Part shown: one piece after another, positions 8,665 to 20,484 of the stretch
Layout: each line of letters opens with the position of its first letter
Position numbering within the stretch: position 1 is the stretch's first letter
NCBI GenBank assembly: GCA_003597935.1
Contig: QZJT01000011.1
Span: 1-35,745, forward strand
Reading direction: 5' to 3'
DNA: 35,745 nucleotides
DNA from: Phycisphaerales bacterium
Lineage (GTDB): Bacteria > Planctomycetota > Phycisphaerae > UBA1845
The notes under the pieces: model-generated
Databases searched by the model: none
The model's input: the letters and a program-made list of their open reading frames with translations, nothing else
What the model was told of the DNA's origin: nothing
Made by a program: the position numbers and the translations under genes

Positions 8665-10476
8665 TCAGGCAGGACCGCGGCGCTTCCGCAGAAGCCGCCA
8701 CTGCGACAACATGGAGACGAGGAACGCCAGGACCGCGCCCAGCCCGCCCAGCCGCAACTGGCTCGCCAGGTTGGCCGGGGCGTCGTCCGCGACGACCTGG
8801 CGCAGGCGCAGCCGCTGCCCGGCCGCGTCCGCCTCGCGCTCGCTGCGCAGCGCCGAGACTTCCCGCTGCGTCTTGTCCATCTCGCGCACCACGTCCTGCA
8901 AGCGCAGCGACGCGAACTCCGACGTCAGGCTGGCGCGAAGGAACTCGGCCGTCAGGTCGCTGGTGACGTTCAGTTCGTCCTGCAGTTCGATCAACCGGGC
9001 CGCCAGCGCGTCGTACGACGCCCGCGCCGCTTCCAGCTTCTTCTGCGCCTCGGCCAGGGCGCTGGTGTGTTCCCGGCGGGCGCGTTCCAGCGCCTCCGCG
9101 GCCAGACGCTCGTCGATGCGGGCCAGGGCGTCGCGCACCCGTCGATCGAGACGGCGGCTGGTTCGCAGCGCCGCGTCGATGGCGATGGAGGGGCGCTCGG
9201 AGGTCAGCAGACTGAACCGGTCGTGGACGTCCCGCAGCGATTCAAAAGCCCGGACCACGTCCGATTCCAGCACGTACAGCCGCGTGTCGGCGTCGCCGCC
9301 GCCCAGTTGGCGGCTGCGCGCGTGCAGGTTCGAGAGCGGCTTGCCGACGTGAAAGAGGAATTCACCCTCCATCGTTCCGATCCGCGCCACAACGTCGAAC
9401 AGCGCGCTCGACAGCGGCTCGGGCTGCAACGACTTCAGCACCAGAAACTGCTGCGTCCAGGCCTGGGCAAATGCGGTGGCGCGGTCCCGGTAGGCATCGG
9501 CTTCCAGGTCGATCCGTTCGAGTTCGACTTGCAGGCCGGCGTCCCTGGTCCGCCGGAGCGCTGCGGCCACGACTTCCCGCAGGCGGGCGGACTGCGCGAT
9601 CAGGGCATCCACCACCGGCGCGGTCTGCTGCCAGTCGTCCAGCACGGCCAGCCGCAACTCGGTCAGCTCGGCCTTCAGTTGCGCCAGGTCCTGTTGCAGC
9701 GACTCGTCCGAAGCGATGGCGTCCTGCCGTGCTTCCTCCCGCACCGACGCGCGGCTGGGCGGCGGCCTCTGCTGGAGTTCGTGGAAGGCGACCGCCGCCG
9801 TGCGGAGGTCCTCACGAGCGGCTTCGAACTCCCGCCGATCGCGGCGCCAGCGCGACAGAAGCTCGCTTTGTCGCAATCCGGGGTGGTCCAGCGACGTGCG
9901 CGCCACCGAGTCGATCACCCGCTGCTCGGCGGCGTCCAGGCGGGAGCGCAGGTCTTCCAGACGGACTTGCAGCCATTGCTCACGGGCGCCCGGGCGACCC
10001 GAGGAGGACTCGAGGGACGCGAGGAACGATTCGGCCAGCGCCCGCGCGGTGCGGACGCCGCTGGCGCGATCGGGCGTGACCAGGTTCAAGCGGAGCAGGT
10101 CGGCCGCGGGCGTTTCCACGCTGAATCGCGCGCCCTGGGCGGGCAGGCGTTCGGCGACGTGTTCGCTCAGCCGGGCGCGGAGCGCACCGATATCCGCGGC
10201 CGAGGAGTCCATCAACTGCATCAGGGCGATGGAGCGGTATTCGAAGCCCCCCGCGAACACGAGCGCGGCGCCGGCCGCCACGGCCGCCGCCAGCGAAAAC
10301 AGAACGCCCGGCGCGACGCGGTCCACGCGCTCGCCCGGTGCGAACCGCCGGTGTATTTCGGCCGCCGCCGTCAGATCTTCCAGCGCGTGTCGGCGCGCGG
10401 AAGCACGGGGCGTCTGCGCTCGTGTCCGGTGCGCGTCGGGGTGCAGGGAGCCGGCGGAGGCGGCGCTGCGGGTCAT
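8665..10476 (-). CDS. Wzz/GumC-like coiled-coil membrane protein (chain-length determinant type)
   Basis: 603 residues. A helix at about 56-77 and a second near 576-594 bracket a long periplasmic-type region rich in heptad-like Leu/Ala/Arg/Glu, with several coiled-coil stretches (for example around RLEDLRSRLDAAEQ and LAEAQKKLEAARASYDAL). This two-helix plus coiled-coil plan is that of polysaccharide co-polymerases and export proteins of the Wzz/GumC/ExoP type. It lacks a C-terminal tyrosine-kinase domain. The ATG at 10476 overlaps the stop of the upstream reductase gene (ATGA), which decides the start and suggests coupled translation. Assignment rests on architecture, not on a recognised signature, so another coiled-coil membrane protein is possible. 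The open frame continues upstream to 11427 but that part is a shadow of the reductase gene. Confidence 0.68.
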   Translation of the reverse strand: MTRSAASAGSLHPDAHRTRAQTPRASARRHALEDLTAAAEIHRRFAPGERVDRVAPGVLFSLAAAVAAGAALVFAGGFEYRSIALMQLMDSSAADIGALRARLSEHVAERLPAQGARFSVETPAADLLRLNLVTPDRASGVRTARALAESFLASLESSSGRPGAREQWLQVRLEDLRSRLDAAEQRVIDSVARTSLDHPGLRQSELLSRWRRDRREFEAAREDLRTAAVAFHELQQRPPPSRASVREEARQDAIASDESLQQDLAQLKAELTELRLAVLDDWQQTAPVVDALIAQSARLREVVAAALRRTRDAGLQVELERIDLEADAYRDRATAFAQAWTQQFLVLKSLQPEPLSSALFDVVARIGTMEGEFLFHVGKPLSNLHARSRQLGGGDADTRLYVLESDVVRAFESLRDVHDRFSLLTSERPSIAIDAALRTSRRLDRRVRDALARIDERLAAEALERARREHTSALAEAQKKLEAARASYDALAARLIELQDELNVTSDLTAEFLRASLTSEFASLRLQDVVREMDKTQREVSALRSEREADAAGQRLRLRQVVADDAPANLASQLRLGGLGAVLAFLVSMLSQWRLLRKRRGPA

Positions 10477-11417
10477 GGAGGATCCTCGTCCAGAATGCGT
10501 CCGATGAGTGCGAGATCCTCCTCCGTGATCGTCCAGCCCGCGCCTCCCGTGTTCTCTTCGAGCTGCGACACCCGCTTGGCCCCCACGATGGCGGCCGTCA
10601 CCCCTGGTTGCGCCAGGCACCACTGAATGGCCAACTGGCCCAACGTTCGATGATAGCGTTCCGCGATCGGCCTGAGCCTGTCCAACGTCCGCAGATGTCG
10701 CTGAAAACGCTCGCCGAGGTAATCCGGGTCGCGCGCCCGGATGCCGTCGAAGGTCGTCGTCGCGTCGAACTTGCCCGTCAGGAGGCCCTTGGCCAGCGGG
10801 CTGTAGGCGATGACGCCGATGCGGTGCTCCACGCAGAACGGCAGCAGGTCTTCGACGGCGCGGCGGTGGAGCATCGAGAGCGGCGGCTGCAGCGCGGCGA
10901 TAGGCCCGTACTCCCGTGCCGCCGCGATCTGCTCGCAACTGAAGTTGGACACGCCGATCGCCCGGACCTTGCCCTGCTCGCGAAGCGTCATCAGGGCCTC
11001 CATCGTCTCGAGGATCGGCGTCTGGGGATCCGGCCAGTGCATCTGGTAGAGGTCGATGACGTCGGTCCGCAGCCGGCGCAGGCTGGCGTCGCATTGCTCC
11101 AGGACGCTGGCCCCGCGCAGGCATCGTCGCGGCAGCTCGTTGCCCTGTGGAAAGAGCAGCCCGCATTTGGTCGCAAGCACGACCCGTTCGCGCCGCCCGG
11201 TCAGCGCCCGCCCGACGATCGTCTCGCTGTGGCCCAGGCCGTAGATGGGTGCGGTGTCGATGAGCGTGACGCCCGCGTCCACCGCCGCCTGGATGGTGGC
11301 GATCGACTCGTTGTCGTCCACGTGTCCCCAGGTCTCGCGCGTCGCCCCATGGGCCCAAGTGCCCAGGCCGATGGCGGAGACGCTGATACCGCTGTTGCCC
11401 AGGGGCCGCTGCTCCAT
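10473..11417 (-). CDS. Aldo/keto reductase
   Basis: 314 residues, the normal size of a TIM-barrel NADPH-dependent aldo/keto reductase. The catalytic tetrad is visible: Asp54 and Tyr59 in LIDTAPIYGLGHSE, Lys84 in VLATKCG, and His127 in LYQMHWPD. GVSNFS, SPLAKGLLTGKF and the VGAKRVSQLEEN segment (cofactor phosphate site) also fit. The sequence resembles the subfamily that includes YghZ/IolS-like enzymes, which act on sugar or inositol ketones, but the substrate is unknown. The ATG at 11417 is chosen because the conserved EQRPLGNSGISVSAIGLGTW begins there; the open frame extends to 12065 only through repeat sequence. Its TGA overlaps the ATG of the Wzz-like gene. Confidence 0.92.
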   Translation of the reverse strand: MEQRPLGNSGISVSAIGLGTWAHGATRETWGHVDDNESIATIQAAVDAGVTLIDTAPIYGLGHSETIVGRALTGRRERVVLATKCGLLFPQGNELPRRCLRGASVLEQCDASLRRLRTDVIDLYQMHWPDPQTPILETMEALMTLREQGKVRAIGVSNFSCEQIAAAREYGPIAALQPPLSMLHRRAVEDLLPFCVEHRIGVIAYSPLAKGLLTGKFDATTTFDGIRARDPDYLGERFQRHLRTLDRLRPIAERYHRTLGQLAIQWCLAQPGVTAAIVGAKRVSQLEENTGGAGWTITEEDLALIGRILDEDPP

Positions 11418-11427
11418 CGATGAACAC

Positions 11428-11772
11428 ACTCCGTGGAGATCAGTGCCGGATTCAGGGTGGAACCGCTCCGCCGCGGCGAACGGCAGAGCGCCGCGCGGGG
11501 GACGGGCCGAACCAGCCATGATACCCGGCGCCGGCCCCTGAAACAAGCAACCCACCCGCCACGCGAACACCCGCGCCACGCGAACCCCCGCGCCGCAGGC
11601 CCCGCCTCCGCGCAGCCCCCGAGCCACCCGCAAGACCCCCGAGCCCCCGCGCCACCCCACCCGTCCATCCGTCCATCCAGTCCATAAAGTCCATAGAGTC
11701 CATCCAGTCCATCCGTCCAAGATCGCCCCGCTTTGTTGATCGCACCCGAACCGAGCACTACGATAGGGTGGC
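11428..11772. repeat. C-rich tract and short tandem repeat between divergent genes
   Basis: About 11560-11660 is C-rich with almost no G runs, a strong strand asymmetry. From 11664 to 11721 there is a tandem array of 8- and 9-bp units beginning TCCAT: TCCATCCG, TCCATCCAG, TCCATAAAG, TCCATAGAG, TCCATCCAG, TCCATCCG, TCCAAG. The flanking genes are divergent (11417 minus and 11773 plus), so both promoters should lie here, though none is obvious. TAGGGTGG just before 11773 could serve as a ribosome site. Confidence 0.8.
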
Positions 11773-12213
11773 ATGAGCGACGTTCTGATCAGCGCCGCGC
11801 AGTCCCTCCTGGCACAGTCCGCAGCCCAGGTGGCCGAACCGGGAGCGTTCGACTGGCAGGCGTACGCGATCTGGACCGCCGTGGTGGTCTTCCTGGTGGG
11901 TGCCACGCTCATCCTGCTCCGGTACGTCCGCCGGAGCACCATCGAGGCGGAGACGGACGCCGCCGCGCCGCTGTTCGACCTGGGCGAGCTGTGCGAGCTG
12001 CGCGACCGCGGCGAGCTGACGCAGGAGCAGTACGAACGACTGAGCGACGCCGCCCTGGCGGCCATCCCGCCCTTGAGCGTGCTGACTGAGCTTCGCGAGC
12101 TGCGCGATTCCGGCCGGCTGCGGGTGCCGGATTATGACAAGTTGCGCGCCCGGGCCGTGGAACGCATCAAGACCGGCGACGCCACGGTGGCGAAACCGGC
12201 GCCCGCCGAATGA
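11773..12213 (+). CDS. Single-pass membrane protein with two SHOCT-like motifs
   Basis: 146 residues. The N-terminal 25 residues are soluble, then a hydrophobic segment at about 32-50 (AIWTAVVVFLVGATLILL) is followed by RYVRR, so the tail is probably cytoplasmic. The tail holds two similar units, LGELCELRDRGELTQEQYERL and LTELRELRDSGRLRVPDYDKL (18 residues of each quoted loosely), which resemble the SHOCT motif, a short L-x-x-L-x-x-G-x-I/L-T-x-E-E-F/Y-type helix pair common at the ends of bacterial membrane proteins. Duplicated SHOCT motifs suggest oligomerisation or protein contact; no reaction is implied. It precedes clpX by 93 bp on the same strand. Confidence 0.75.
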   Translation: MSDVLISAAQSLLAQSAAQVAEPGAFDWQAYAIWTAVVVFLVGATLILLRYVRRSTIEAETDAAAPLFDLGELCELRDRGELTQEQYERLSDAALAAIPPLSVLTELRELRDSGRLRVPDYDKLRARAVERIKTGDATVAKPAPAE

Positions 12214-12306
12214 AGCTCAAACCGGCGTTGCGGCGCGGACGATATGTTGACAGGCGGCGGCAGTCGGAACTGCTCAAGCCCTTGATGAAGCCAAGCGAGG
12301 TCTGGA

Positions 12307-13596
12307 ATGGCCAGTGCGAAAGGCAATGGCGGCGGCGGATCCGGCCGGCAGCGGCGCGGCAACGCGTGCAGCTTCTGCGGCAAGAGTCAGCGCGACGTCG
12401 GGCCGATGGTGGAAGGTCCGGGCGACGTCTACATCTGCAAGAACTGCATCGAGTTGTGCCACAACATCATCCGGCAGGAGGTCCGCAAGACCTCCGGCAA
12501 CCGCACGGCCATTGGCGAGCCGCGCAAACCGCGCGAGATCTTCGACTACCTGGGCAACTACGTCATCGGCCAGGAGCACGCCAAAAGGGCCTTGAGCGTG
12601 GCCGTGTACACCCACTACCAGCGCCTCAACCACTACGACCACGGGGCCGAGGACGACGTCGAACTGGACAAGTCCAACGTCCTGATCATCGGCCCCACCG
12701 GCTCCGGTAAGACCTTGCTGGCACGGACGTTGGCACAGTACCTGAACGTCCCGTTCGCCATCGCCGACGCCACCACGCTGACGGAAGCCGGCTACGTCGG
12801 CGAAGACGTGGAGAACATCCTGCTGCGCCTCCTTCAGAACGCGGATTTCGACATCGAGCTGGCCCAGCGCGGCATCGTCTACATCGACGAGATCGACAAG
12901 ATCGGACGCACGTCGCACAACGTCAGCATCACCCGCGACGTGTCGGGCGAGGGCGTCCAGCAGAGCCTGCTGAAGATGCTGGAGGGGACGATTGCCAACA
13001 TCCCGCCCCAGGGCGGCCGCAAGCACCCCGAGCAGCAGTACATCCAGATGGACACGACCCACGTCCTGTTCATCTGCGGCGGCACCTTCGTCGGGCTGGA
13101 CGACATCATCCGCCGCCGCCTGGGGCGCGGCTCGATCGGGTTCACCAATGAAACCGAGATGCGCGACGACCCGATCGAGGCCGGCAAGCTCCTGGCCCAG
13201 GTGTCGCCCGAGGACCTGGTCGAGTTCGGCATGATCCCGGAGCTGGTCGGGCGTCTGCCGATGATCTCGACGCTGACGCCGCTGGACGTGCCCACGATGG
13301 TCCGCATCCTGACGGAACCGCGCAACGCCCTGGTGAAGCAGTATCAGAAGTTCTTCGAGCTGGAGGATTGCACCCTCGAGTTCGCCGCCGAGGCGCTGAC
13401 GGCGATCGCGGAGCTTGCCCTGGAGCGCGAGACCGGCGCGCGGGCGCTGCGGGCGGTGCTGGAGGAGATCATGCTCGAACCCCTCTTCCACTTATCGGAG
13501 CACCGCGGCGAGCAGTTCTCGCTCACCGAGGACGTCGCCCGCGGCAAGGAGCCGCTGCTGCGGACCCGCACCAGACGCCGGCGGGAGTCCGCCTGA
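12307..13596 (+). CDS. clpX: ATP-dependent Clp protease ATP-binding subunit ClpX
   Basis: 429 residues, family-typical length. An N-terminal zinc-binding domain has Cys21, Cys24, Cys44 and Cys47 (CSFC and CKNC), the part that binds adaptors and substrates. The AAA+ core follows: Walker A GPTGSGKT (129-136), the pore loop GYVG (162-165), Walker B IDEID (193-197), the ClpP-docking tripeptide IGF (277-279), and the PELVGRLP element with its Arg near 316. It forms a hexamer that unfolds tagged proteins and feeds them to ClpP, or acts alone as an unfoldase. A ribosome site GCGAGG precedes the ATG. No clpP or lon is in the window, which is unusual but not rare. The C terminus ends in a basic tail ([11 protein letters not shown]). 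Confidence 0.97.
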   Translation: MASAKGNGGGGSGRQRRGNACSFCGKSQRDVGPMVEGPGDVYICKNCIELCHNIIRQEVRKTSGNRTAIGEPRKPREIFDYLGNYVIGQEHAKRALSVAVYTHYQRLNHYDHGAEDDVELDKSNVLIIGPTGSGKTLLARTLAQYLNVPFAIADATTLTEAGYVGEDVENILLRLLQNADFDIELAQRGIVYIDEIDKIGRTSHNVSITRDVSGEGVQQSLLKMLEGTIANIPPQGGRKHPEQQYIQMDTTHVLFICGGTFVGLDDIIRRRLGRGSIGFTNETEMRDDPIEAGKLLAQVSPEDLVEFGMIPELVGRLPMISTLTPLDVPTMVRILTEPRNALVKQYQKFFELEDCTLEFAAEALTAIAELALERETGARALRAVLEEIMLEPLFHLSEHRGEQFSLTEDVARGKEPLLRTRTRRRRESA

Positions 13597-13614
13597 GCGC
13601 CGTGGTTCGATCCC

Positions 13615-13777
13615 AGAGCCCCGCCTTTCAAGGCGGGAGTTCTGCCCCCCCAGTGAACTGGCTGTGAATCCGAGCGAGAACAGGTCGCGAAGCGAACTCC
13701 CGGCATGATAGCCGGGGCTGTGATTGTTCCGGAGACCTTCGCCACGCGCCCCCGCCCGGCATGAGTGCCGGGGCTCT
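13615..13777. repeat. Three REP-like palindromes after clpX
   Basis: Three ~30-nt units are related: 13615-13644 (plus orientation), 13692-13721 and 13748-13777 (both inverted). All share AG-C/GAGCCCCG at one end, and the first two also share GGGAGTTC at the other. The stems differ by compensating changes: CCCGCCTT/AAGGCGGG in the first, CCCGGC/GCCGGG in the others. That pattern indicates the hairpin is what is conserved. The first unit lies 18 bp after clpX and could end its transcript. Nothing else is seen in 13597-13927 beyond this and the next gene's leader. Confidence 0.75.
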
Positions 13778-13927
13778 GATTGCGCAGATCCGGTCAAGGT
13801 GCCATAACTCGACGCGCGCCGGGGCGCAACGTGACGCCCGACCGCCGCCGAGCCGACAATACGGTAGCCGTCCAGCGACCCGCCGGACAGCAGCGGCGAC
13901 GTATATCGTCGCGCGGGATCGATCAGC

Positions 13928-14110
13928 ATGCCCGTTACCGTCATGTGCCCGAACCTCCGCTGCCGCGCCACGCTCAGCGTGCCGGACAAAGTGCGGGGCA
14001 AGCGCGTGCGCTGCCCGCAGTGCTCGATCACCTTCCAGGTTCCGGCGTCGGCCAACACCCCCCCGCCCCGCCTGCCGCAGAAGACGGCGCCTCAGCCGGA
14101 AGAACAGTAG
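13928..14110 (+). CDS. Small MJ0042-type zinc-ribbon protein
   Basis: 60 residues. The N-terminal half contains two pairs of cysteines, CPNLRC and CPQC, around LSVPDKVRGKRVR, matching the MJ0042/zinc-ribbon pattern (C-P-x-C, then G-K-x-x-x-C-P-x-C-x-x-x-F-x-V). Here the first pair is spaced C-X4-C. The tail is Pro-rich and disordered. Such modules are common in planctomycetes, often at the N terminus of larger proteins; here it stands alone. The ATG at 13928 follows CGATCAGC without a strong ribosome site. It is convergent with the hybrid kinase gene. Function is unknown. Confidence 0.6.
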   Translation: MPVTVMCPNLRCRATLSVPDKVRGKRVRCPQCSITFQVPASANTPPPRLPQKTAPQPEEQ

Positions 14111-14133
14111 CGGCCGGCACGGTCGACCCGTTT

Positions 14134-14151
14134 CCGTGCGGGGCCGCACGG
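14134..14151. terminator. Hairpin between convergent genes
   Basis: CCGTGCGG (14134-14141) pairs with CCGCACGG (14144-14151) over a 2-base loop, between the ends of the zinc-ribbon gene (14110) and the hybrid kinase gene (14196). It is in the right place for a two-way terminator, although neither side has a long T run. Confidence 0.5.
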
Positions 14152-14195
14152 GACCATCGCCCATCGGCGAGCCGGGGCGCACGTCGTCCGCGGAC

Positions 14196-16988
<2,793 letters not shown>

Positions 16989-17292
16989 GGGAAGTCGCCG
17001 CCGGCGCCAGCCCGGACAGGCGTCCCCGGTGCGTCGGGCGGGTAAGGCGCCGGGACCCCGCGCGGTACCATCGCGGACGCGCCGAATCTGCGCTCGCCCG
17101 GACGATAATCTGCAAGTTGCCGCTATGAGGATGATCGGCTGGCTTTGATCCGGCCTTTGCCTGGAGGCTGAAAACCGCTCGGAAGCGGCCGCCCGCGGGC
17201 CCTGCACTTCCAGCCAGTCAGGCCCTGGTGCGGTCTGGAACCGCGCCCGGGGTCTGGCTATTCCTGCCGGGGCGACTCGCGGTTGCCGCCGC
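16989..17292. other. Leader region of the hybrid kinase gene
   Basis: This 304-bp stretch between two minus-strand genes should hold the promoter of the kinase gene. I see no convincing promoter. An in-frame ATG at 17207 would lengthen the kinase by 73 Arg-rich residues; this is judged unlikely. The palindrome-like GGCCGCCCGCGGGCC lies near 17188. Confidence 0.4.
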
Positions 17293-20145
17293 CTACGGCC
17301 GGCACCGGGTCACGTCGCACCGCAGCCAGCAGTCGTCGACGCACACGCGATGCCGTCGGGCGGCCGGGCCGTGCCAGAATACGCGGGCGCGGCCATGGTT
17401 GTCGATCTGCGCCCGCCGGCGGTCGACGCCGTTGAGCGTCAGGTAAACCGGCGCCCGCCGCGGAAGCGACGATTGGATTCGGGCTTCGATCCCAGGCACG
17501 CCGTCGAAGGTTCGGCAGCGCGCCCTGACGCGGTGAATGTCCCCGCATTCGACGACGCCGTCACCCCGCACGAACACCAACTCGCTGCGCACATCGGCGA
17601 TCGCGACGAAGGGTGAGTCGATATACTCACCCGTCAGACCATCGATGCGATCGATGACGGATCCGTGTCCTACATACAGATTACCATCGGGGCCGAATCT
17701 CAGATAGCCGGGATCTACTCCTTCGGAAAAGACGCGTAGCCACTCCGAGTGGACGCTATACCGGAGGATCCCCGGCCGGCTGCCGCTGACGCTGACATAC
17801 AGTCTGCCATCCAGCCCCGGTTCGATCGACGCGGCCGAATCCAGATGGAACTCCCTCATCAGCCTGCCGGTGAGTCCATCGAACCGCACCATCCATGGCC
17901 CGTTGTAATAACGGATCAGCGCGTAGATGTCGCCATCGGTCCCGAATGCGAAGTCGATGATCCGAGTATCGCCACCGCGTTTCACGAAGACGTCGATAAA
18001 CTGCCCCGATCGACCGTCAAATCGCCGGATCTCATCGTCTTCCGCGGCATACAGCAGACCGCCACGAAACAGCAGCGAGTGCACATCGAGCGGAGCATCG
18101 GGAATGAAGACCTCAATGAATGCCCCCGTGCGACCCTCGTAGCGGAGAATGCCGCGGTCGCTGGCAACCAGCACATTGCCGTCGGGATCCAGCGCAATCG
18201 ACCTGAAGTCATTCGGGTCCAGACCCGGCGGTTGATCGAATCGAAACGGCCGGCCTCCGAGCTGCCCGTCAAACCGGTCAATCGACGGCTCATGGACGCG
18301 AACTACGAGCAGGTCGATTCCCAGGTTCTCGCACTCGTCCGGGACGTTGTTCTTGTTCAGGTCGAATGACGTCCCGGCGCGGATCTCACATTCGTCGGGC
18401 ACGTCGTTGTCGTTGCAGTCCGGGGAGCGCTGGAAGGCGATGTCGCACCGGTCCGGTACTGCGTTGCGGTTGCAGTCGTCCGATCGGCCCTCGGCAATGT
18501 CGCAGGAGTCGAGGGTTCCGTTCCAGTCGCAGTCGGCGTCCTGCCCCGCGGCAAGCTCACAACTGTCGGCGATCAGGTTTCCATTGCAGTCCTTTTCGCA
18601 CTCGTCGGGCACGCCGTTGTGCCCGCAGTCCGCGCTGACGCCCCGGGCAACGTCGCAACTGTCCGCAATCCGGTTGCCGTTGCAGTCCGCCTCACACTCG
18701 TCGGGGATGCCGTTGCCGGTGCAATCCTCCGAACGGCCGATGGCGATATCGGTGCCGTCCGGCACCTGGTTGCCGTTGCAATCGAACTCGTCGATGCGCA
18801 CGAAGTAAACGTCCTGCTCGCCGTTGAACGTCGCGGCGTAGGCGACGTTGACGCCCGCGTCATCGGACACGGCGTCGATGTAGTCGCCGAGCTTGCCGCT
18901 GCCGTAAGGATGCCCGATCTGGCTGTCGAAGACGGGGCTGACGGCTACGTTCCTCGACCAGGTGCGCCCGCCGTCAACCGACGATGAGTGGAAGAGCTGT
19001 GACAGATTGGACACCTGTTTCTCACGCGTGTCGTACCACACTGCGTCGAGGCGAGCGTTGGGCGCCAGCGTCAGTGTTCCGAACCACTGCCAGGCTTGCT
19101 CGCCCGGCGGATCGTCGTTGACGAGCACGCCCGGGCTCCAGTCGTTGCCCTCCAGCCGCCGCCAAACCATCAGATCCATGGGATCGTTCGCGTCCTCGCG
19201 GGCCAGCACGTGCGCGAGCATGTACGCGTACCCGCGGAACGGGCCTTCCGGTCTGCTCGGCGCAATCCACGACTGCCCGTAGCTCCCAATCGGTCGATTG
19301 GGGTCGCGCCGGAACGCCGCCCGCGGCGCGTCGCTCGGCGTGCTCCGAGGCGAGAGCATGGGTTGTCGGTTGCGGTCCGGCGCACCCGCACTGCGCCAGG
19401 CCGAGGTGCCTGCCGCGACATACAGCGTCCCGTCCGCTCCGACGTCAAGGGCCTGCGAGAGCACGCCGCCCCATTCCGGTCCGAACGACTTTCCCCCGTC
19501 CGTCGAACGAATCAGCGCCCTGCCCCAACCAATGTAGCCGAATCCTCGCCCCGGACCATCTGTTCTGTCGACCGCCATCCACGGCTTGTCGCGAATCTCC
19601 GGCGCGACCCGCAAGTATTCCCATTTGGCGCCGCCGTTGTACGATTTGAAAAGACGCATCTCCTCATCATTGATGCTGAGGTAGTAGAGCACGCCGTCCG
19701 GGTCACTGCGCAGCACCGGGTCGGAGCCGAATACGCCGGGCGTCAGCGAACCGGGGAACGTCCAGGTCTTTCCGCCGTCGCGGGTGTATCCATACCCCGC
19801 CTGGCGGAAGGGTGATTCGACCGCGTCGAACTGCCGCCAGCCGATGGCCATGCGGCTGGGGTCGGTCGGATCAACGGCGATTGACGGCTCGTTGGCCGCA
19901 TCGCCGAGGATGTTGCGGCCCAGGTGGTCCACGTTCACCTGCACGCTCGGAAAAGGCCCGAACGACATCGAGTCGATGCGCGGCTGCGAGAACTCGACCC
20001 GCGCCGGCCGCACCCAGACGGCGGTGGGTCCGACGCGCTCGTCATGGATCGGGTCGGCCGAGCCGAGCTTCACTCCATCCTGCGCCGCTGCCGCCGCGGC
20101 GTGCAGGGCTGCCGCCGCTACGGCTGTCCAATCTCGATGTGACAT
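17293..20145 (-). CDS. Large exported protein: BNR/sialidase-like propeller, nine DCNGN repeats, second propeller-like region
   Basis: 950 residues from the ATG at 20145, which follows GGGGAGG; a start at 20193 would put 16 residues before the signal peptide. The N terminus ([21 protein letters not shown]) is a plausible signal peptide. Residues ~85-450 contain Asp-box motifs such as TRDGGKTW (121-128), [16 protein letters not shown] (214-221) and SVDGGRTW (389-396), typical of BNR/sialidase propellers. Residues 455-607 hold nine Asp/Cys/Asn-rich units, alternating 19 and 13 residues. Residues ~610-900 ([32 protein letters not shown]) look like NHL-type blades, and the last ~60 residues are Cys-containing. 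Planctomycetes carry many such secreted repeat proteins of unknown role. The BNR part alone does not show sialidase catalytic residues that I can confirm. Confidence 0.8.
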   Translation of the reverse strand: MSHRDWTAVAAAALHAAAAAAQDGVKLGSADPIHDERVGPTAVWVRPARVEFSQPRIDSMSFGPFPSVQVNVDHLGRNILGDAANEPSIAVDPTDPSRMAIGWRQFDAVESPFRQAGYGYTRDGGKTWTFPGSLTPGVFGSDPVLRSDPDGVLYYLSINDEEMRLFKSYNGGAKWEYLRVAPEIRDKPWMAVDRTDGPGRGFGYIGWGRALIRSTDGGKSFGPEWGGVLSQALDVGADGTLYVAAGTSAWRSAGAPDRNRQPMLSPRSTPSDAPRAAFRRDPNRPIGSYGQSWIAPSRPEGPFRGYAYMLAHVLAREDANDPMDLMVWRRLEGNDWSPGVLVNDDPPGEQAWQWFGTLTLAPNARLDAVWYDTREKQVSNLSQLFHSSSVDGGRTWSRNVAVSPVFDSQIGHPYGSGKLGDYIDAVSDDAGVNVAYAATFNGEQDVYFVRIDEFDCNGNQVPDGTDIAIGRSEDCTGNGIPDECEADCNGNRIADSCDVARGVSADCGHNGVPDECEKDCNGNLIADSCELAAGQDADCDWNGTLDSCDIAEGRSDDCNRNAVPDRCDIAFQRSPDCNDNDVPDECEIRAGTSFDLNKNNVPDECENLGIDLLVVRVHEPSIDRFDGQLGGRPFRFDQPPGLDPNDFRSIALDPDGNVLVASDRGILRYEGRTGAFIEVFIPDAPLDVHSLLFRGGLLYAAEDDEIRRFDGRSGQFIDVFVKRGGDTRIIDFAFGTDGDIYALIRYYNGPWMVRFDGLTGRLMREFHLDSAASIEPGLDGRLYVSVSGSRPGILRYSVHSEWLRVFSEGVDPGYLRFGPDGNLYVGHGSVIDRIDGLTGEYIDSPFVAIADVRSELVFVRGDGVVECGDIHRVRARCRTFDGVPGIEARIQSSLPRRAPVYLTLNGVDRRRAQIDNHGRARVFWHGPAARRHRVCVDDCWLRCDVTRCRP
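18325..18783 (-). repeat. Nine Asp-Cys-Asn repeats inside the exported propeller protein
   Basis: Each unit begins D-C-x-x-N and holds P/A-D-x-C-D/E, for example [43 protein letters not shown]. Six units are 19 residues and three are 13. The last begins DLNKN. The Asp/Asn positions resemble thrombospondin type 3 or dockerin-like Ca2+ sites, so calcium binding with disulfide-linked loops is inferred, not shown. Confidence 0.85.
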
Positions 20146-20484
20146 GTCCAGCCTCCCCACTACCGGCCCAGTCGCGTAGACGACCGCGGTCATGGTAGAC
20201 CTGCCCAGGTGTCCGGTGAAGCGTCAAGTGCCCTCTCGGCGTGAATCCACAGCCAGCGCAGTGCAGACCAGCGCGTAAGCAGCATCGGCGTCAAGCCCAT
20301 CGGCGCACGGCCGGCGCCGCACCCGCCGGCGGCGAGTCCCGGTTCGTCCGAAACTCAACCGCGGAGCCGGTGGATATCCCGTCGCATCTGGCCCGCGTGC
20401 GCGGGGCTGGGGACGGCGTCCGGCGCATGAAAGCGGGGCGACCGTCGAACGGCGCGCCCCGCGATCACGCTCTCGCTGCCGGAT
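20146..20484. other. Intergenic region between exported-protein genes
   Basis: The 339-bp gap holds the promoter side of the propeller gene and the terminator described at 20433-20462. GTGGGGAGGCTGGAC just before 20145 is a good ribosome site. Nothing else is recognisable. Confidence 0.5.
20433..20462 (-). terminator. Intrinsic terminator after the small exported acidic protein gene
   Basis: On the minus strand an 8-bp stem GCGGGGCG/CGCCCCGC encloses a 14-nt loop that can itself form CCGT/ACGG, and is followed by TTTCATG. It lies 23 bp after the stop codon at 20485. Confidence 0.7.

Noticed and set aside
10477..11427. Upstream extension of the Wzz-like frame
   Set aside because: It reads through the reductase gene in another frame; the overlap ATGA at 10473-10476 gives the natural start.
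13603..13620. Possible tRNA T-loop (GGTTCGATCCC)
   Set aside because: Only three stem pairs form and no acceptor, D or anticodon arm can be found around it.
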